Of a stretch of 11,899 bases of DNA, positions 1-5,636 are shown piece after piece. The stretch spans positions 1 to 11,899 of the forward strand of contig URTG01000038.1 of assembly GCA_900550705.1 (NCBI GenBank), given 5' to 3'. Under the pieces are notes generated by a model, which was given only the letters and a program-made list of their open reading frames with translations, ran no database searches and was not told where the DNA came from. The number at the start of each line of letters is the position of its first letter. The first letter of the stretch is position 1. This stretch comes from an uncultured Eubacteriales bacterium (GTDB taxonomy: Bacteria > Bacillota > Clostridia > Oscillospirales > Oscillospiraceae). Position numbers and translations under genes: made by a program.

Positions 1-4
1 GGGT

Positions 5-72
5 CCGGGGCCTCAGCCCCGGCGAACTTTGGTTACTTTCCTTCGCGGGAAAGTAACCCGCCCGCAGGCGGA
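5..72. repeat. Cluster of three tandem GC-rich inverted repeats
   Basis: Three dyads lie almost end to end. The first is CCGGGGC (5-11) with GCCCCGG (16-22) around a 4-base loop. The second is a perfect 11-bp stem, GGTTACTTTCC (31-41) with GGAAAGTAACC (48-58), around TTCGCG. The third is CCGCC (59-63) with GGCGG (68-72). None is followed by a T-run on the plus strand. The arrangement resembles dispersed intergenic palindromic repeats of GC-rich gut Clostridia, but copy number cannot be judged from one window. It could also be the 3' end of a transcript from the unseen upstream gene. Confidence 0.6.
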
Positions 73-106
73 ACTCCCCCCCTCCCACATCTTAAACGAT
101 TTTTCA

Positions 107-135
107 TAGACTTTTCCGCCAAATCATGCTAGAAT
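107..135 (+). promoter_or_regulatory. Sigma-A-type promoter for the glycosyltransferase-tmk-like-DJ-1-cyclo-ligase cluster
   Basis: A -35-like hexamer TAGACT (107-112, 4 of 6 to TTGACA) is followed after exactly 17 bp by TAGAAT (130-135, 5 of 6 to TATAAT). A TGC directly before the -10 forms an extended -10 element. Transcription would begin near 142, giving a leader of about 74 bases before the TTG start at 216. The surrounding 90-145 stretch is markedly more AT-rich than the rest of the window, as expected of a promoter. Confidence 0.6.
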
Positions 136-157
136 GATAGAATCGTAGGAGAGACCC

Positions 158-198
158 CCGGCGGAGTCCGCCGGAAATAGAGCGAGGGGCTTATCCCC
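158..198 (+). other. Leader hairpins upstream of the glycosyltransferase
   Basis: Within the predicted 5' untranslated region, CCGGCGG (158-164) pairs with CCGCCGG (168-174) around AGT. GGGG (186-189) can pair with CCCC (195-198). The second hairpin ends just before the GGAGGG ribosome binding site at 204-209. No T-run follows either, so these are not terminators. They may affect mRNA stability or ribosome access. No known riboswitch class is recognised. Confidence 0.4.
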
Positions 199-215
199 AC
201 CTTGGAGGGAAACCG

Positions 216-956
216 TTGAAAGTCGATATTTTAGGCATCCAGTTTGACGACCTGAGCCGGGAGGAGGCCGCCCAGCGGGGCGCGGCCATGCTGGCGGAGG
301 ACGGATTTCATTATGTGGTCACTCCCAACCCGGAATTTATTCTGGCGGCGGAGAAGGACCTGGAGTTCCATAGAATTCTGAACCGGGCGGACCTGGTGAT
401 TCCCGACGGCATCGGGGTGGTTTATTCCGCCAAAATTCTGGGCACACCGTTAAAGGAACGGGTGCCGGGCATTGAGTTCGCCACGGATATGCTGGCCTGT
501 CTCAACGACAGGGGCGGGCGGCTGTTTCTGCTGGGGGCCAAGCCCGGGGTGGCCGAGGAGGCGGGCCGCCGGATTCTGGAGCAGTTCCCCAACATCGTGC
601 TGTGCGGCACCCAGGACGGGTACTTCAAGGACGAGGAGCAGGTGCTGGTGAAAGTGGCCGACGCCCGGCCTGACCTGCTGTTTGTCTGCCTGGGCGCGCC
701 CAAGCAGGAGAAGTGGATGGCCCGGTGGGGCACCCACACCGGGGCCAGACTGGCCATCGGACTGGGCGGTGTGCTGGATGTGTTCGCCGGAAAGGCCCAG
801 CGCGCCCCGGAGGCCTGGCAGAAGCTGGGGCTGGAGTGGGCCTACCGCCTGACCAAGGAGCCAAAGCGCATTGGCCGCATGGCCCGGCTGCCCCTGGTGC
901 TGGCCCAGGCCGCAGTGGTCCGGGTGCGGGGACCCCAAAAGGGCGGTGTGCTCTGA
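216..956 (+). CDS. WecG/TagA/CpsF-family glycosyltransferase
   Basis: This 246-residue protein belongs to the GT26 family. Members such as TagA transfer N-acetylmannosamine to undecaprenyl-PP-GlcNAc in wall teichoic acid linkage-unit synthesis, at the inner face of the membrane. Family marks are visible: the TPNPEF motif (36-41, matching the conserved Thr of TagA), IPDGIG at 62-67 whose Asp64 fits the proposed catalytic base, a GLGGVLDVFAGK segment (182-193), and the basic C-terminal appendage WAYRLTKEPKRIGR (208-221) thought to touch the membrane and complete the active site. The TTG start at 216 is chosen because GGAGGG (204-209) lies six bases upstream and MKVDILG matches family N-termini. 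The stop overlaps the next ATG (TGATG), implying translational coupling. The sugar donor cannot be told from sequence; teichoic acid or another surface polymer is possible. Confidence 0.9.
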   Translation: MKVDILGIQFDDLSREEAAQRGAAMLAEDGFHYVVTPNPEFILAAEKDLEFHRILNRADLVIPDGIGVVYSAKILGTPLKERVPGIEFATDMLACLNDRGGRLFLLGAKPGVAEEAGRRILEQFPNIVLCGTQDGYFKDEEQVLVKVADARPDLLFVCLGAPKQEKWMARWGTHTGARLAIGLGGVLDVFAGKAQRAPEAWQKLGLEWAYRLTKEPKRIGRMARLPLVLAQAAVVRVRGPQKGGVL

Positions 957-1633
957 TGGCCGGCCGTCTCATCGTCTTTGAGGGGACGGACGGCTCGGGC
1001 AAGTCCACCCAGTTCCGCCGGTTCTGCCAGGCGGCGGAGGACCGGGGGCTGACCTATCAGAAGCTGGTCTTTCCCCAGTACAGCGAGCCGTCCTCCGCCC
1101 TCATCCGGATGTATCTGGGGGGCGAGTTCGGCGCCCATCCCCAGGACGTGAACCCCTACGCCGCCTCGGCCTTCTACGCGGCGGACCGCTATGCCTCGCT
1201 GAAAAAGGTGTGGGGGAAGTTCTATGAGGAGGGCGGGCTGATTCTCACCGACCGGTACAGCACCTCCAACGCGGTGCACCAGGCGGTGAAGTGCAGCCCG
1301 GCGGAGCGCCCGGCCTTTCTCCGCTGGCTGGACGAGTTTGAGCACGACAAGCTGGGGCTGCCCCGGCCGGACCTGGTGCTCTACCTGGATATGCCCACCC
1401 AGCAGGCGGTGCAGCTGCTCCGCAGCCGGGAGGCCGCCACCCACACCCAGGCGGACATCCATGAGCTGGACACCGGCTATCTGGCCGCCTGCCGGGACTG
1501 CGCCCTGGAGGCCGCCCGGGTCCTGGGCTGGCAGGTCATCCCCTGCATGGAGGGGGACCGGCTGCGCTCCATCGAGGAAATTCATCAGGACATTCTGGAC
1601 CGGGCTCTGCCGGTCCTCACCGGCGAGGGATGA
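956..1633 (+). CDS. Thymidylate kinase-like (dTMP kinase/deoxynucleoside kinase family) protein, divergent clade
   Basis: This is a 225-residue P-loop nucleotide kinase that probably phosphorylates dTMP or a related deoxynucleotide in the cytoplasm. The N-terminus FEGTDGSGKST (8-18) is the Walker A loop. DRYSTSNAVHQ (99-109) matches the TMK DRY-x-x-S signature, and PDLVLYLDMP (138-147) is the core strand that follows. The usual REPGGT motif of bacterial TMKs is replaced by LVFPQYSEPSSALIRMYLGG (37-56), closer to the FPxY/R form of divergent and eukaryote-like kinases. Length is slightly above the usual 205-215. The ATG at 956 shares a base with the upstream stop, and a longer in-frame extension upstream only overlaps the glycosyltransferase. 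I give no symbol because the organism may carry a canonical tmk elsewhere. This could be a second enzyme with altered specificity. Confidence 0.85.
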   Translation: MAGRLIVFEGTDGSGKSTQFRRFCQAAEDRGLTYQKLVFPQYSEPSSALIRMYLGGEFGAHPQDVNPYAASAFYAADRYASLKKVWGKFYEEGGLILTDRYSTSNAVHQAVKCSPAERPAFLRWLDEFEHDKLGLPRPDLVLYLDMPTQQAVQLLRSREAATHTQADIHELDTGYLAACRDCALEAARVLGWQVIPCMEGDRLRSIEEIHQDILDRALPVLTGEG

Positions 1634-1657
1634 CCCCGCCCACAGGAGGGAAGTTCT

Positions 1658-2197
1658 ATGGTATACATTCTGTTGGCCCCCGGCTTTGAGGAGGCGGAGG
1701 CTCTGGTCCCCGCCGACCTGCTCCGCCGGGCCGGGCTTGAGACCAAGCTGGTCGGTCTCACCGCCGCCCCCGTCCCGGGAGGACAGGGGATGCAGGTGGT
1801 CCCCGACGGCACCCTGGACCAGGTGGACCTGGACCGGGCGGACATGATTGTTCTGCCCGGCGGCAGCCTGGGTGTGAAGAATCTGGGGGCGGAGCCTGGG
1901 GTGGAGGCCCTGGTCCGCCAAGCCGCCCAGCGGGGCATCTGGGTGGCCGCCATCTGCGCCGCCCCCACCCTGCTGGCCCGGTGGGGCCTGCTCCACGGCA
2001 AGCGCGCCGTCTGCTACCCCGGACTGGAGCCTCGGCTGGGGGATGCCCTGCCCCAGGACTTCAGCGTGGTGGAGGCGGGAGCTATCATCACCGGCCGGGC
2101 CGCCGGCTCCGCCTTTGACTTTGGGCTGAAGCTGGTGTCCGTTCTGAGCAATCCAGAAAAATCGGAGGAGGTTCGTCATGGAATCTGCTACTATTGA
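1658..2197 (+). CDS. DJ-1/PfpI (YajL/ThiJ-like) family protein
   Basis: This 179-residue protein has the flavodoxin-like DJ-1 fold. The N-terminal LLAPGFEEAEALVPADLLRR (5-24) places Glu14 where DJ-1 has its cysteine-activating glutamate. VAAICAAPTLLA (96-107) is the nucleophile elbow with the reactive Cys100. GRAAGSAFDFGLKL (146-159) matches the family's C-terminal helix region. Members act as glyoxalase III-type enzymes, protein or nucleotide deglycases (debated), chaperones or redox sensors; which applies here is not decidable. The ATG is preceded by AGGAGGG with good spacing, 24 bases after the kinase stop. The 3' end overlaps the next gene by 20 bases, so expression is likely coupled to folate gene expression. 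Confidence 0.9.
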   Translation: MVYILLAPGFEEAEALVPADLLRRAGLETKLVGLTAAPVPGGQGMQVVPDGTLDQVDLDRADMIVLPGGSLGVKNLGAEPGVEALVRQAAQRGIWVAAICAAPTLLARWGLLHGKRAVCYPGLEPRLGDALPQDFSVVEAGAIITGRAAGSAFDFGLKLVSVLSNPEKSEEVRHGICYY

Positions 2198-2768
2198 TGT
2201 TACACAGGCGAAAAAGGACCTGCGTAAGGCGGTCCGCAAGGAGCTGAACGCCATCCCCGCCCCGGCGCTCCGGGCCAGCGACGATGCGCTGTTCGCCCGC
2301 TTTCTGGCGCTGCCCCAGGTGCAGGAGGCCAAGACCATCTTCGCCTTCTGGGGCATCCCCGGCAAGGAGCCGGAGACCGCCCGTCTCATCGCCCAGCTGG
2401 TGGCCCAGGGCAAGACCATCGGTCTGCCCCGGATGCTGCCCGAGCACCAGATGGAGATTCGCCAGTATGTGCCCCAGCGGCCCCTGGTGTCCGTCTCCTT
2501 CGGCATCTCTGAGCCGGATCTGGAGTGCCCCATCCTCACCAAGGACGACATCGACCTCATCCTAGTCCCCGCCGTGTGCTACGACCGGCAGGGCTACCGC
2601 CTGGGCTTCGGCGGCGGGTATTACGACCGCTGGCTGGAGCACTTCAGGGGCTTCCGGGTGGGGATGTGCCGGGAGGCCGTGCTCCAGGACAAGGTGCCCA
2701 CCGAGGTCCACGACAGCCGCGTCCACCTGCTGCTCACCGAGCAGCAGAGCTTCTCCTTCCCCGACTGA
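2178..2768 (+). CDS. fthC: 5-formyltetrahydrofolate cyclo-ligase
   Basis: The 196-residue enzyme converts 5-formyl-THF to 5,10-methenyl-THF using ATP, recycling a storage and inhibitory folate into one-carbon metabolism in the cytoplasm. The N-terminal AKKDLRKAVRKEL (11-23) is the typical basic helix. The hallmark LGFGGGYYDRWL (142-153), preceded by LILVPAVCYDRQGYR (127-141), forms the ATP and folate binding site. Length fits the family (180-200). The ATG at 2178 lies inside the end of the DJ-1 gene and is preceded by GGAGGAGG, so the start is well supported. It is the last gene of the cluster; a GC-rich dyad begins 14 bases after its stop. Confidence 0.93.
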   Translation: MESATIDVTQAKKDLRKAVRKELNAIPAPALRASDDALFARFLALPQVQEAKTIFAFWGIPGKEPETARLIAQLVAQGKTIGLPRMLPEHQMEIRQYVPQRPLVSVSFGISEPDLECPILTKDDIDLILVPAVCYDRQGYRLGFGGGYYDRWLEHFRGFRVGMCREAVLQDKVPTEVHDSRVHLLLTEQQSFSFPD

Positions 2769-2781
2769 GAAGAAATCAAAC

Positions 2782-2807
2782 GGGGCCGTCGGTCTCCCGA
2801 CGGCCCC
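2782..2807. terminator. GC-rich hairpin terminator between converging fthC and the cysteine-rich gene
   Basis: GGGGCCGTCGG (2782-2792) and CCGACGGCCCC (2797-2807) form a perfect 11-bp stem with a TCTC loop. On the plus strand the flank is purine-rich (GGAGGAAG), a poor U-tract. On the minus strand the stem is followed by GTTTGATTTCTTCTC, which is moderately T-rich. It therefore best serves the minus-strand cysteine-rich gene ending at 2831, and may also block or stabilise the fthC transcript end. Confidence 0.65.
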
Positions 2808-2830
2808 GGAGGAAGAAATCGGACCCGGTC

Positions 2831-3022
2831 TCAGCAGCGCTCCTCGGCGCAGCCGCAGTCCTCGCTGCACTCGGCGCTGCACGGGCGGCTGCTGCCGCAG
2901 CTCTGGCGCTGGCAGCCGCAGCCGTTATTACAGCCGCAACCATTATTACAGCCACAGCAGCAGAACAGGACCAGGAGCAGCACGAGCCACAGACCGCCGT
3001 TGGCGTTGTTACCCCAACACAT
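2831..3022 (-). CDS. Small cysteine-rich single-pass membrane protein, function unknown
   Basis: I do not recognise the family. The predicted 63-residue product has a short N-terminus (MCWGNNANGG), one hydrophobic segment (LWLVLLLVLF, about 11-20) and then a cysteine cluster beginning CCCGC. Two GCNNGC units and a Cys/Ser/Glu-rich tail ending CAEERC follow. Fifteen of 63 residues are Cys. The two units are encoded by 18-bp tandem repeats. The ATG at 3022 is preferred over a GTG at 3034 because AGGGAGGTGA sits 8 bases upstream of the ATG but overlaps the GTG. It lies opposite its neighbours, with its own -10-like element and a terminator-like dyad. The tail may bind metal or form disulfides or modified Cys; this is only an inference. 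No maturation or export genes are adjacent. Confidence 0.65.
   Translation of the reverse strand: MCWGNNANGGLWLVLLLVLFCCCGCNNGCGCNNGCGCQRQSCGSSRPCSAECSEDCGCAEERC
2918..2953 (-). repeat. Two tandem 18-bp repeats inside the cysteine-rich gene
   Basis: Two head-to-tail 18-bp units (2918-2935 and 2936-2953) match at 16 of 18 positions and encode GCNNGC twice on the minus strand. They use AAT Asn codons and TGT Cys codons, unlike the strong C-ending preference of neighbouring genes. The unit length is a multiple of three, so copy number could vary without breaking the frame. Confidence 0.75.
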
Positions 3023-3045
3023 GAACCCTTTCACCTCCCTTTATC

Positions 3046-3073
3046 GGCGCGGAGAGAGCGTTTCCTCTGCGCC
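3046..3073 (-). other. Hairpin at the predicted 5' end of the cysteine-rich gene transcript
   Basis: GGCGC (3046-3050) pairs with GCGCC (3069-3073), and AGAG (3053-3056) with CTCT (3065-3068), leaving a GG bulge. If transcription starts near 3074 on the minus strand, the RNA would begin with this stem and reach its ribosome binding site a few bases later. Such 5' stems can protect mRNA from decay. The role here is an inference. Confidence 0.35.
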
Positions 3074-3080
3074 CTGTCAC

Positions 3081-3086
3081 ATTCTA
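3081..3086 (-). promoter_or_regulatory. Possible -10 element for the cysteine-rich gene
   Basis: On the minus strand the sequence reads TAGAAT, 5 of 6 to the consensus, about 59 bases upstream of the ATG at 3022. The region at the expected -35 position is GC-rich and shows no good hexamer. It may be a weak, activator-dependent or alternative sigma promoter, or a chance match. Confidence 0.35.
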
Positions 3087-3141
3087 TGGCCCACTCCCGC
3101 CGCCGGTGCGGAGTGCGGCCCCGTTGTTAGGAGCTGACCCT

Positions 3142-4302
3142 ATGCCACAGGAACGAAGAAGCGAATCGCAAGACCGCCGCTATGAGCGCAGCACCCGGTA
3201 TGAGAGCCACGAGACCCGCCCCCGAAGCTCCCGCTCCTCCGGGTCCCGCCGCCGCTCTCGGGGGGGCAGTTTAGGCTTTACCATGATGTATATCGTGGGC
3301 GTGATTGGCGTGTCCATCGTGCTGGCCTGTCTGGGGTGGATTGCCGCCGGGGATGTGCTGGCCCTGAACAAGGAGTATAAAGAGGTCACCGTCTCCGTGA
3401 CGGCGGAGGACAGCTTTAACGACGTGGTCAACACCCTGAAAAAGGACGGCCTCATTGAGTTCAAGGGGCTGTTCAAGCTGTTTGCCAACGTCACCGGCGG
3501 CAAGGACAAGGTGACCATCGGCACTTACGCCCTGAACACCGACATGGATTACCGCGCCCTGCTGTCCGGCATGAGCATCAACTCCACCACCAAGGCGGAA
3601 ATTTCCGTGACCATCCCGGAGGGCTACTCCCTGGAGCAGATTTTCCAGCTGCTGGAGGATGCCGGGGTGGCCTCGGTCCGCGACCTGGAGCAGGAGGCCG
3701 CCCAGCACGACTACGCCTTCTCCTTCCTCCAGGACATCCCCCTGGGGGAGGCCGGCCGGCTGGAGGGCTTCCTCTATCCGGACACCTATCAGTTCAACAC
3801 CCCCCACCGGGCGCTGTATGCCATCAACAAGATGCTGGTGAACTTTGACCAGCACTATACCGACGACCTGCGCCAGCAGGTGGCGGACAGCGGCTACTCC
3901 GTGCGGGAGATCCTGACCATCGCCTCCCTCATCGAGCGGGAGACCGACGGCACCGACCGCTCCCGCATCGCCTCGGTCATCTATAACCGCCTGAACAACA
4001 CCCGGGCCAGCACGGCGGGCTACCTGCAAATCGACGCCACCCTGCGGTATATCAACGGCGGCAATGTGCCCACCGAGGCGGACAAGAGCATCGACTCCCT
4101 CTACAACACCTACAAGTATAAGGGCCTGCCCCCGGGACCCATCTGCAACCCGGGTCTGGAGTCTATCAAGGCCGCCCTGTCCCCGGAAAAGACCAAGTAT
4201 TACTACTACGCCCTGGGGGACGACAACGTCCACCACTTCTTCAAGACCTATGAGGAGCACCAGAAGTTCCTCCAATCCCAGGGCCGGTATCAGCAGGGCT
4301 GA
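3142..4302 (+). CDS. mltG: Endolytic transglycosylase MltG (YceG-like)
   Basis: MltG cuts nascent peptidoglycan strands on the outer face of the membrane and is thought to set glycan length. The 386-residue protein has a very basic, Arg/Ser-rich cytoplasmic N-terminus (1-44), one membrane helix (about 45-70) and an extracellular YceG domain. Key motifs are ASLIERET (261-268), where Glu265 fits the catalytic Glu of E. coli MltG, YLQIDATLRY (294-303), and YNTYKYKGLPPGPICNPG (321-338), the family hallmark. The start at 3142 is chosen because TAGGAG lies 8 bases upstream; an upstream in-frame GTG (3106) has no ribosome binding site. No clear promoter is visible in the short gap after the divergent cysteine-rich gene. 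A terminator follows at 4356-4389. Confidence 0.95.
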   Translation: MPQERRSESQDRRYERSTRYESHETRPRSSRSSGSRRRSRGGSLGFTMMYIVGVIGVSIVLACLGWIAAGDVLALNKEYKEVTVSVTAEDSFNDVVNTLKKDGLIEFKGLFKLFANVTGGKDKVTIGTYALNTDMDYRALLSGMSINSTTKAEISVTIPEGYSLEQIFQLLEDAGVASVRDLEQEAAQHDYAFSFLQDIPLGEAGRLEGFLYPDTYQFNTPHRALYAINKMLVNFDQHYTDDLRQQVADSGYSVREILTIASLIERETDGTDRSRIASVIYNRLNNTRASTAGYLQIDATLRYINGGNVPTEADKSIDSLYNTYKYKGLPPGPICNPGLESIKAALSPEKTKYYYYALGDDNVHHFFKTYEEHQKFLQSQGRYQQG

Positions 4303-4355
4303 CCGGCCGCGAAGCGGTTGGGAGAATGTTCCGCTTAAAAATCATCACCGCCGAG

Positions 4356-4389
4356 ACCGGGCAAGGGCCAGCGCCCCTGCCCGGTTTTT
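4356..4389 (+). terminator. Intrinsic terminator between mltG and trhP
   Basis: ACCGGGCAAGGGC (4356-4368) pairs with GCCCCTGCCCGGT (4373-4385) with one A-C mismatch and a 4-base loop, followed directly by TTTTT (4385-4389). This is a textbook rho-independent terminator. It ends only 26 bases before the trhP start codon, too close for a promoter in between. trhP must therefore rely on readthrough, or on a promoter upstream of the hairpin with regulated termination. Confidence 0.8.
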
Positions 4390-4415
4390 CCGGCATCACG
4401 TTGGGAGAACTGAGT

Positions 4416-5636
4416 ATGAGAGAAAACATCGAGCTTCTCGCCCCCGCCGGGGACCGGGAGCGGCTGGAGATGGCGGTGGCCTACGGGGCCGACGCTATCT
4501 ATCTGGCGGGCAATACCTTCGGAATGCGCTCCTTCGCCGGGAATTTTTCCCCGGAGGCGCTGCGGGACGCGGTGGACTACTGCCACAAGCGGGGTGTCCG
4601 GGTCCACGTCACCTGCAACACCATGCCCCGGAACGGCGAGGTGGCCCGGCTGCCTGAGTGGCTGGAGTTCCTGGACGATGCCGGGGCGGATGCCATCATT
4701 CTGGCCGACGTGGGCACCCTGGCGCTGGCCCGGCAGTACGCCCCCCATGTGGAGCGGCATATCTCCACCCAGGCCAGCATTGTGAATTACCAGTCCGCCC
4801 GGGCCTGGCACGACCTGGGGGCCAAGCGGGTGATTCTGGCCCGGGAGCTGTCGCTGGATGAGATTCGGGAAATTCGGGCCAAGACCCCCAAGGACCTGGA
4901 AATTGAGGTCTTCGCCCACGGGGCCATGTGCGTCAGCTATTCGGGGCGGTGTCTGCTGTCCAACTACATGACGGGGCGGGACTCCAACCGGGGGGCCTGC
5001 GCCCAGCCCTGCCGCTATCAGTACGCCCTGATGGAGGAGAAGCGCCCCGGGGAGTATTTCCCCGTCTACGAGGAGAACGGCGAGACCTACATTATGAACT
5101 CCCGGGATATGTGCATGATTGACCATGTGGGCGAGCTGATGGATGCGGGACTCACCTCGCTGAAGGTGGAGGGCCGGGCCAAGTCGGCCTATTACGCCGC
5201 CATCGTCACCGGGGCCTACCGCAAGGCCATCGACGCCGCCCGGGCCGGGGAGACCCTGGACCCGGTGTGGCGGGACGAGGTGGAGCACATCAGCCACCGG
5301 CACTACTCCACCGGCTTTTTCTACGGCCAGCCCGGCCAGTACACCGCCGACTCCCGCTATGTCCGGGAGTGGCAAATCGTGGCCAAGGTGCTGTCCTGCG
5401 ACGATAGGGGCAACGCCCTGCTCACCCTGAACAACAAGTTCGCCCTGGGGGACCGGCTGGAGCTGGTGGGGCCTGATGTCCGGCCCGCTGCCCTCACCGT
5501 GACCGACCTGCGGGACGAGGACGGCACCCCGCTAAGCGAGGTCCGGGTGCCCCAGATGCGCTTTACCATGCCGCTGCCCCGGCCGGTGCCCCCCCTGTCT
5601 CTGCTCCGGCGGGCCGCCGCCCTCAGTCCCCGATGA
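4416..5636 (+). CDS. trhP: U32 peptidase-family protein, tRNA U34 hydroxylation protein TrhP-like
   Basis: Proteins of this family (E. coli TrhP/YegQ, B. subtilis TrhP1 and TrhP2) make 5-hydroxyuridine at wobble position 34 of tRNAs, with prephenate as the likely oxygen donor; RlhA does similar chemistry on 23S rRNA. The 406-residue protein begins ELLAPAGDRERLEMAVAYGA (6-25). It carries the U32 signature EVFAHGAMCVSYSGRCLLS (164-182). Four cysteines spaced C172-x6-C179-x15-C195-x3-C199 fit the iron-sulfur ligands reported for the family. The ATG at 4416 has TTGGGAGAA upstream; an in-frame extension to 4326 would run through a terminator and is rejected. In B. subtilis the homologues also lie downstream of mltG (yrrL), with the methyltransferase trmR between, which is absent here. 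The stop overlaps the gluQRS start. Confidence 0.85.
   Translation: MRENIELLAPAGDRERLEMAVAYGADAIYLAGNTFGMRSFAGNFSPEALRDAVDYCHKRGVRVHVTCNTMPRNGEVARLPEWLEFLDDAGADAIILADVGTLALARQYAPHVERHISTQASIVNYQSARAWHDLGAKRVILARELSLDEIREIRAKTPKDLEIEVFAHGAMCVSYSGRCLLSNYMTGRDSNRGACAQPCRYQYALMEEKRPGEYFPVYEENGETYIMNSRDMCMIDHVGELMDAGLTSLKVEGRAKSAYYAAIVTGAYRKAIDAARAGETLDPVWRDEVEHISHRHYSTGFFYGQPGQYTADSRYVREWQIVAKVLSCDDRGNALLTLNNKFALGDRLELVGPDVRPAALTVTDLRDEDGTPLSEVRVPQMRFTMPLPRPVPPLSLLRRAAALSPR

Noticed and set aside
842..2560. A 572-codon minus-strand frame across the first cluster
   Set aside because: It is antisense to four recognisable overlapping genes and has no domain-like sequence.
3023..3034. GTG start at 3034 for the cysteine-rich gene
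   Set aside because: The GGAGGTGA ribosome binding site overlaps that codon; the ATG at 3022 is correctly spaced.
2525..3130. A 201-codon plus-strand frame with an Ala-rich stretch
   Set aside because: The Ala-rich run is the complement of the Cys/Gly repeats of the minus-strand gene, and the frame starts inside fthC without a ribosome binding site.
3106..3141. Upstream GTG start for mltG
   Set aside because: No ribosome binding site; the ATG at 3142 has AGGAG at 8 bases.
4326..4415. In-frame 30-codon N-terminal extension of trhP
   Set aside because: It would be translated through an intrinsic terminator and has poor ribosome binding site spacing. Family members start at the ELLAPAG motif, matching the ATG at 4416.
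4303..4415. A known riboswitch or T-box upstream of trhP
   Set aside because: There is no T-box consensus or recognisable riboswitch core; only a terminator and short alternative pairings are visible.
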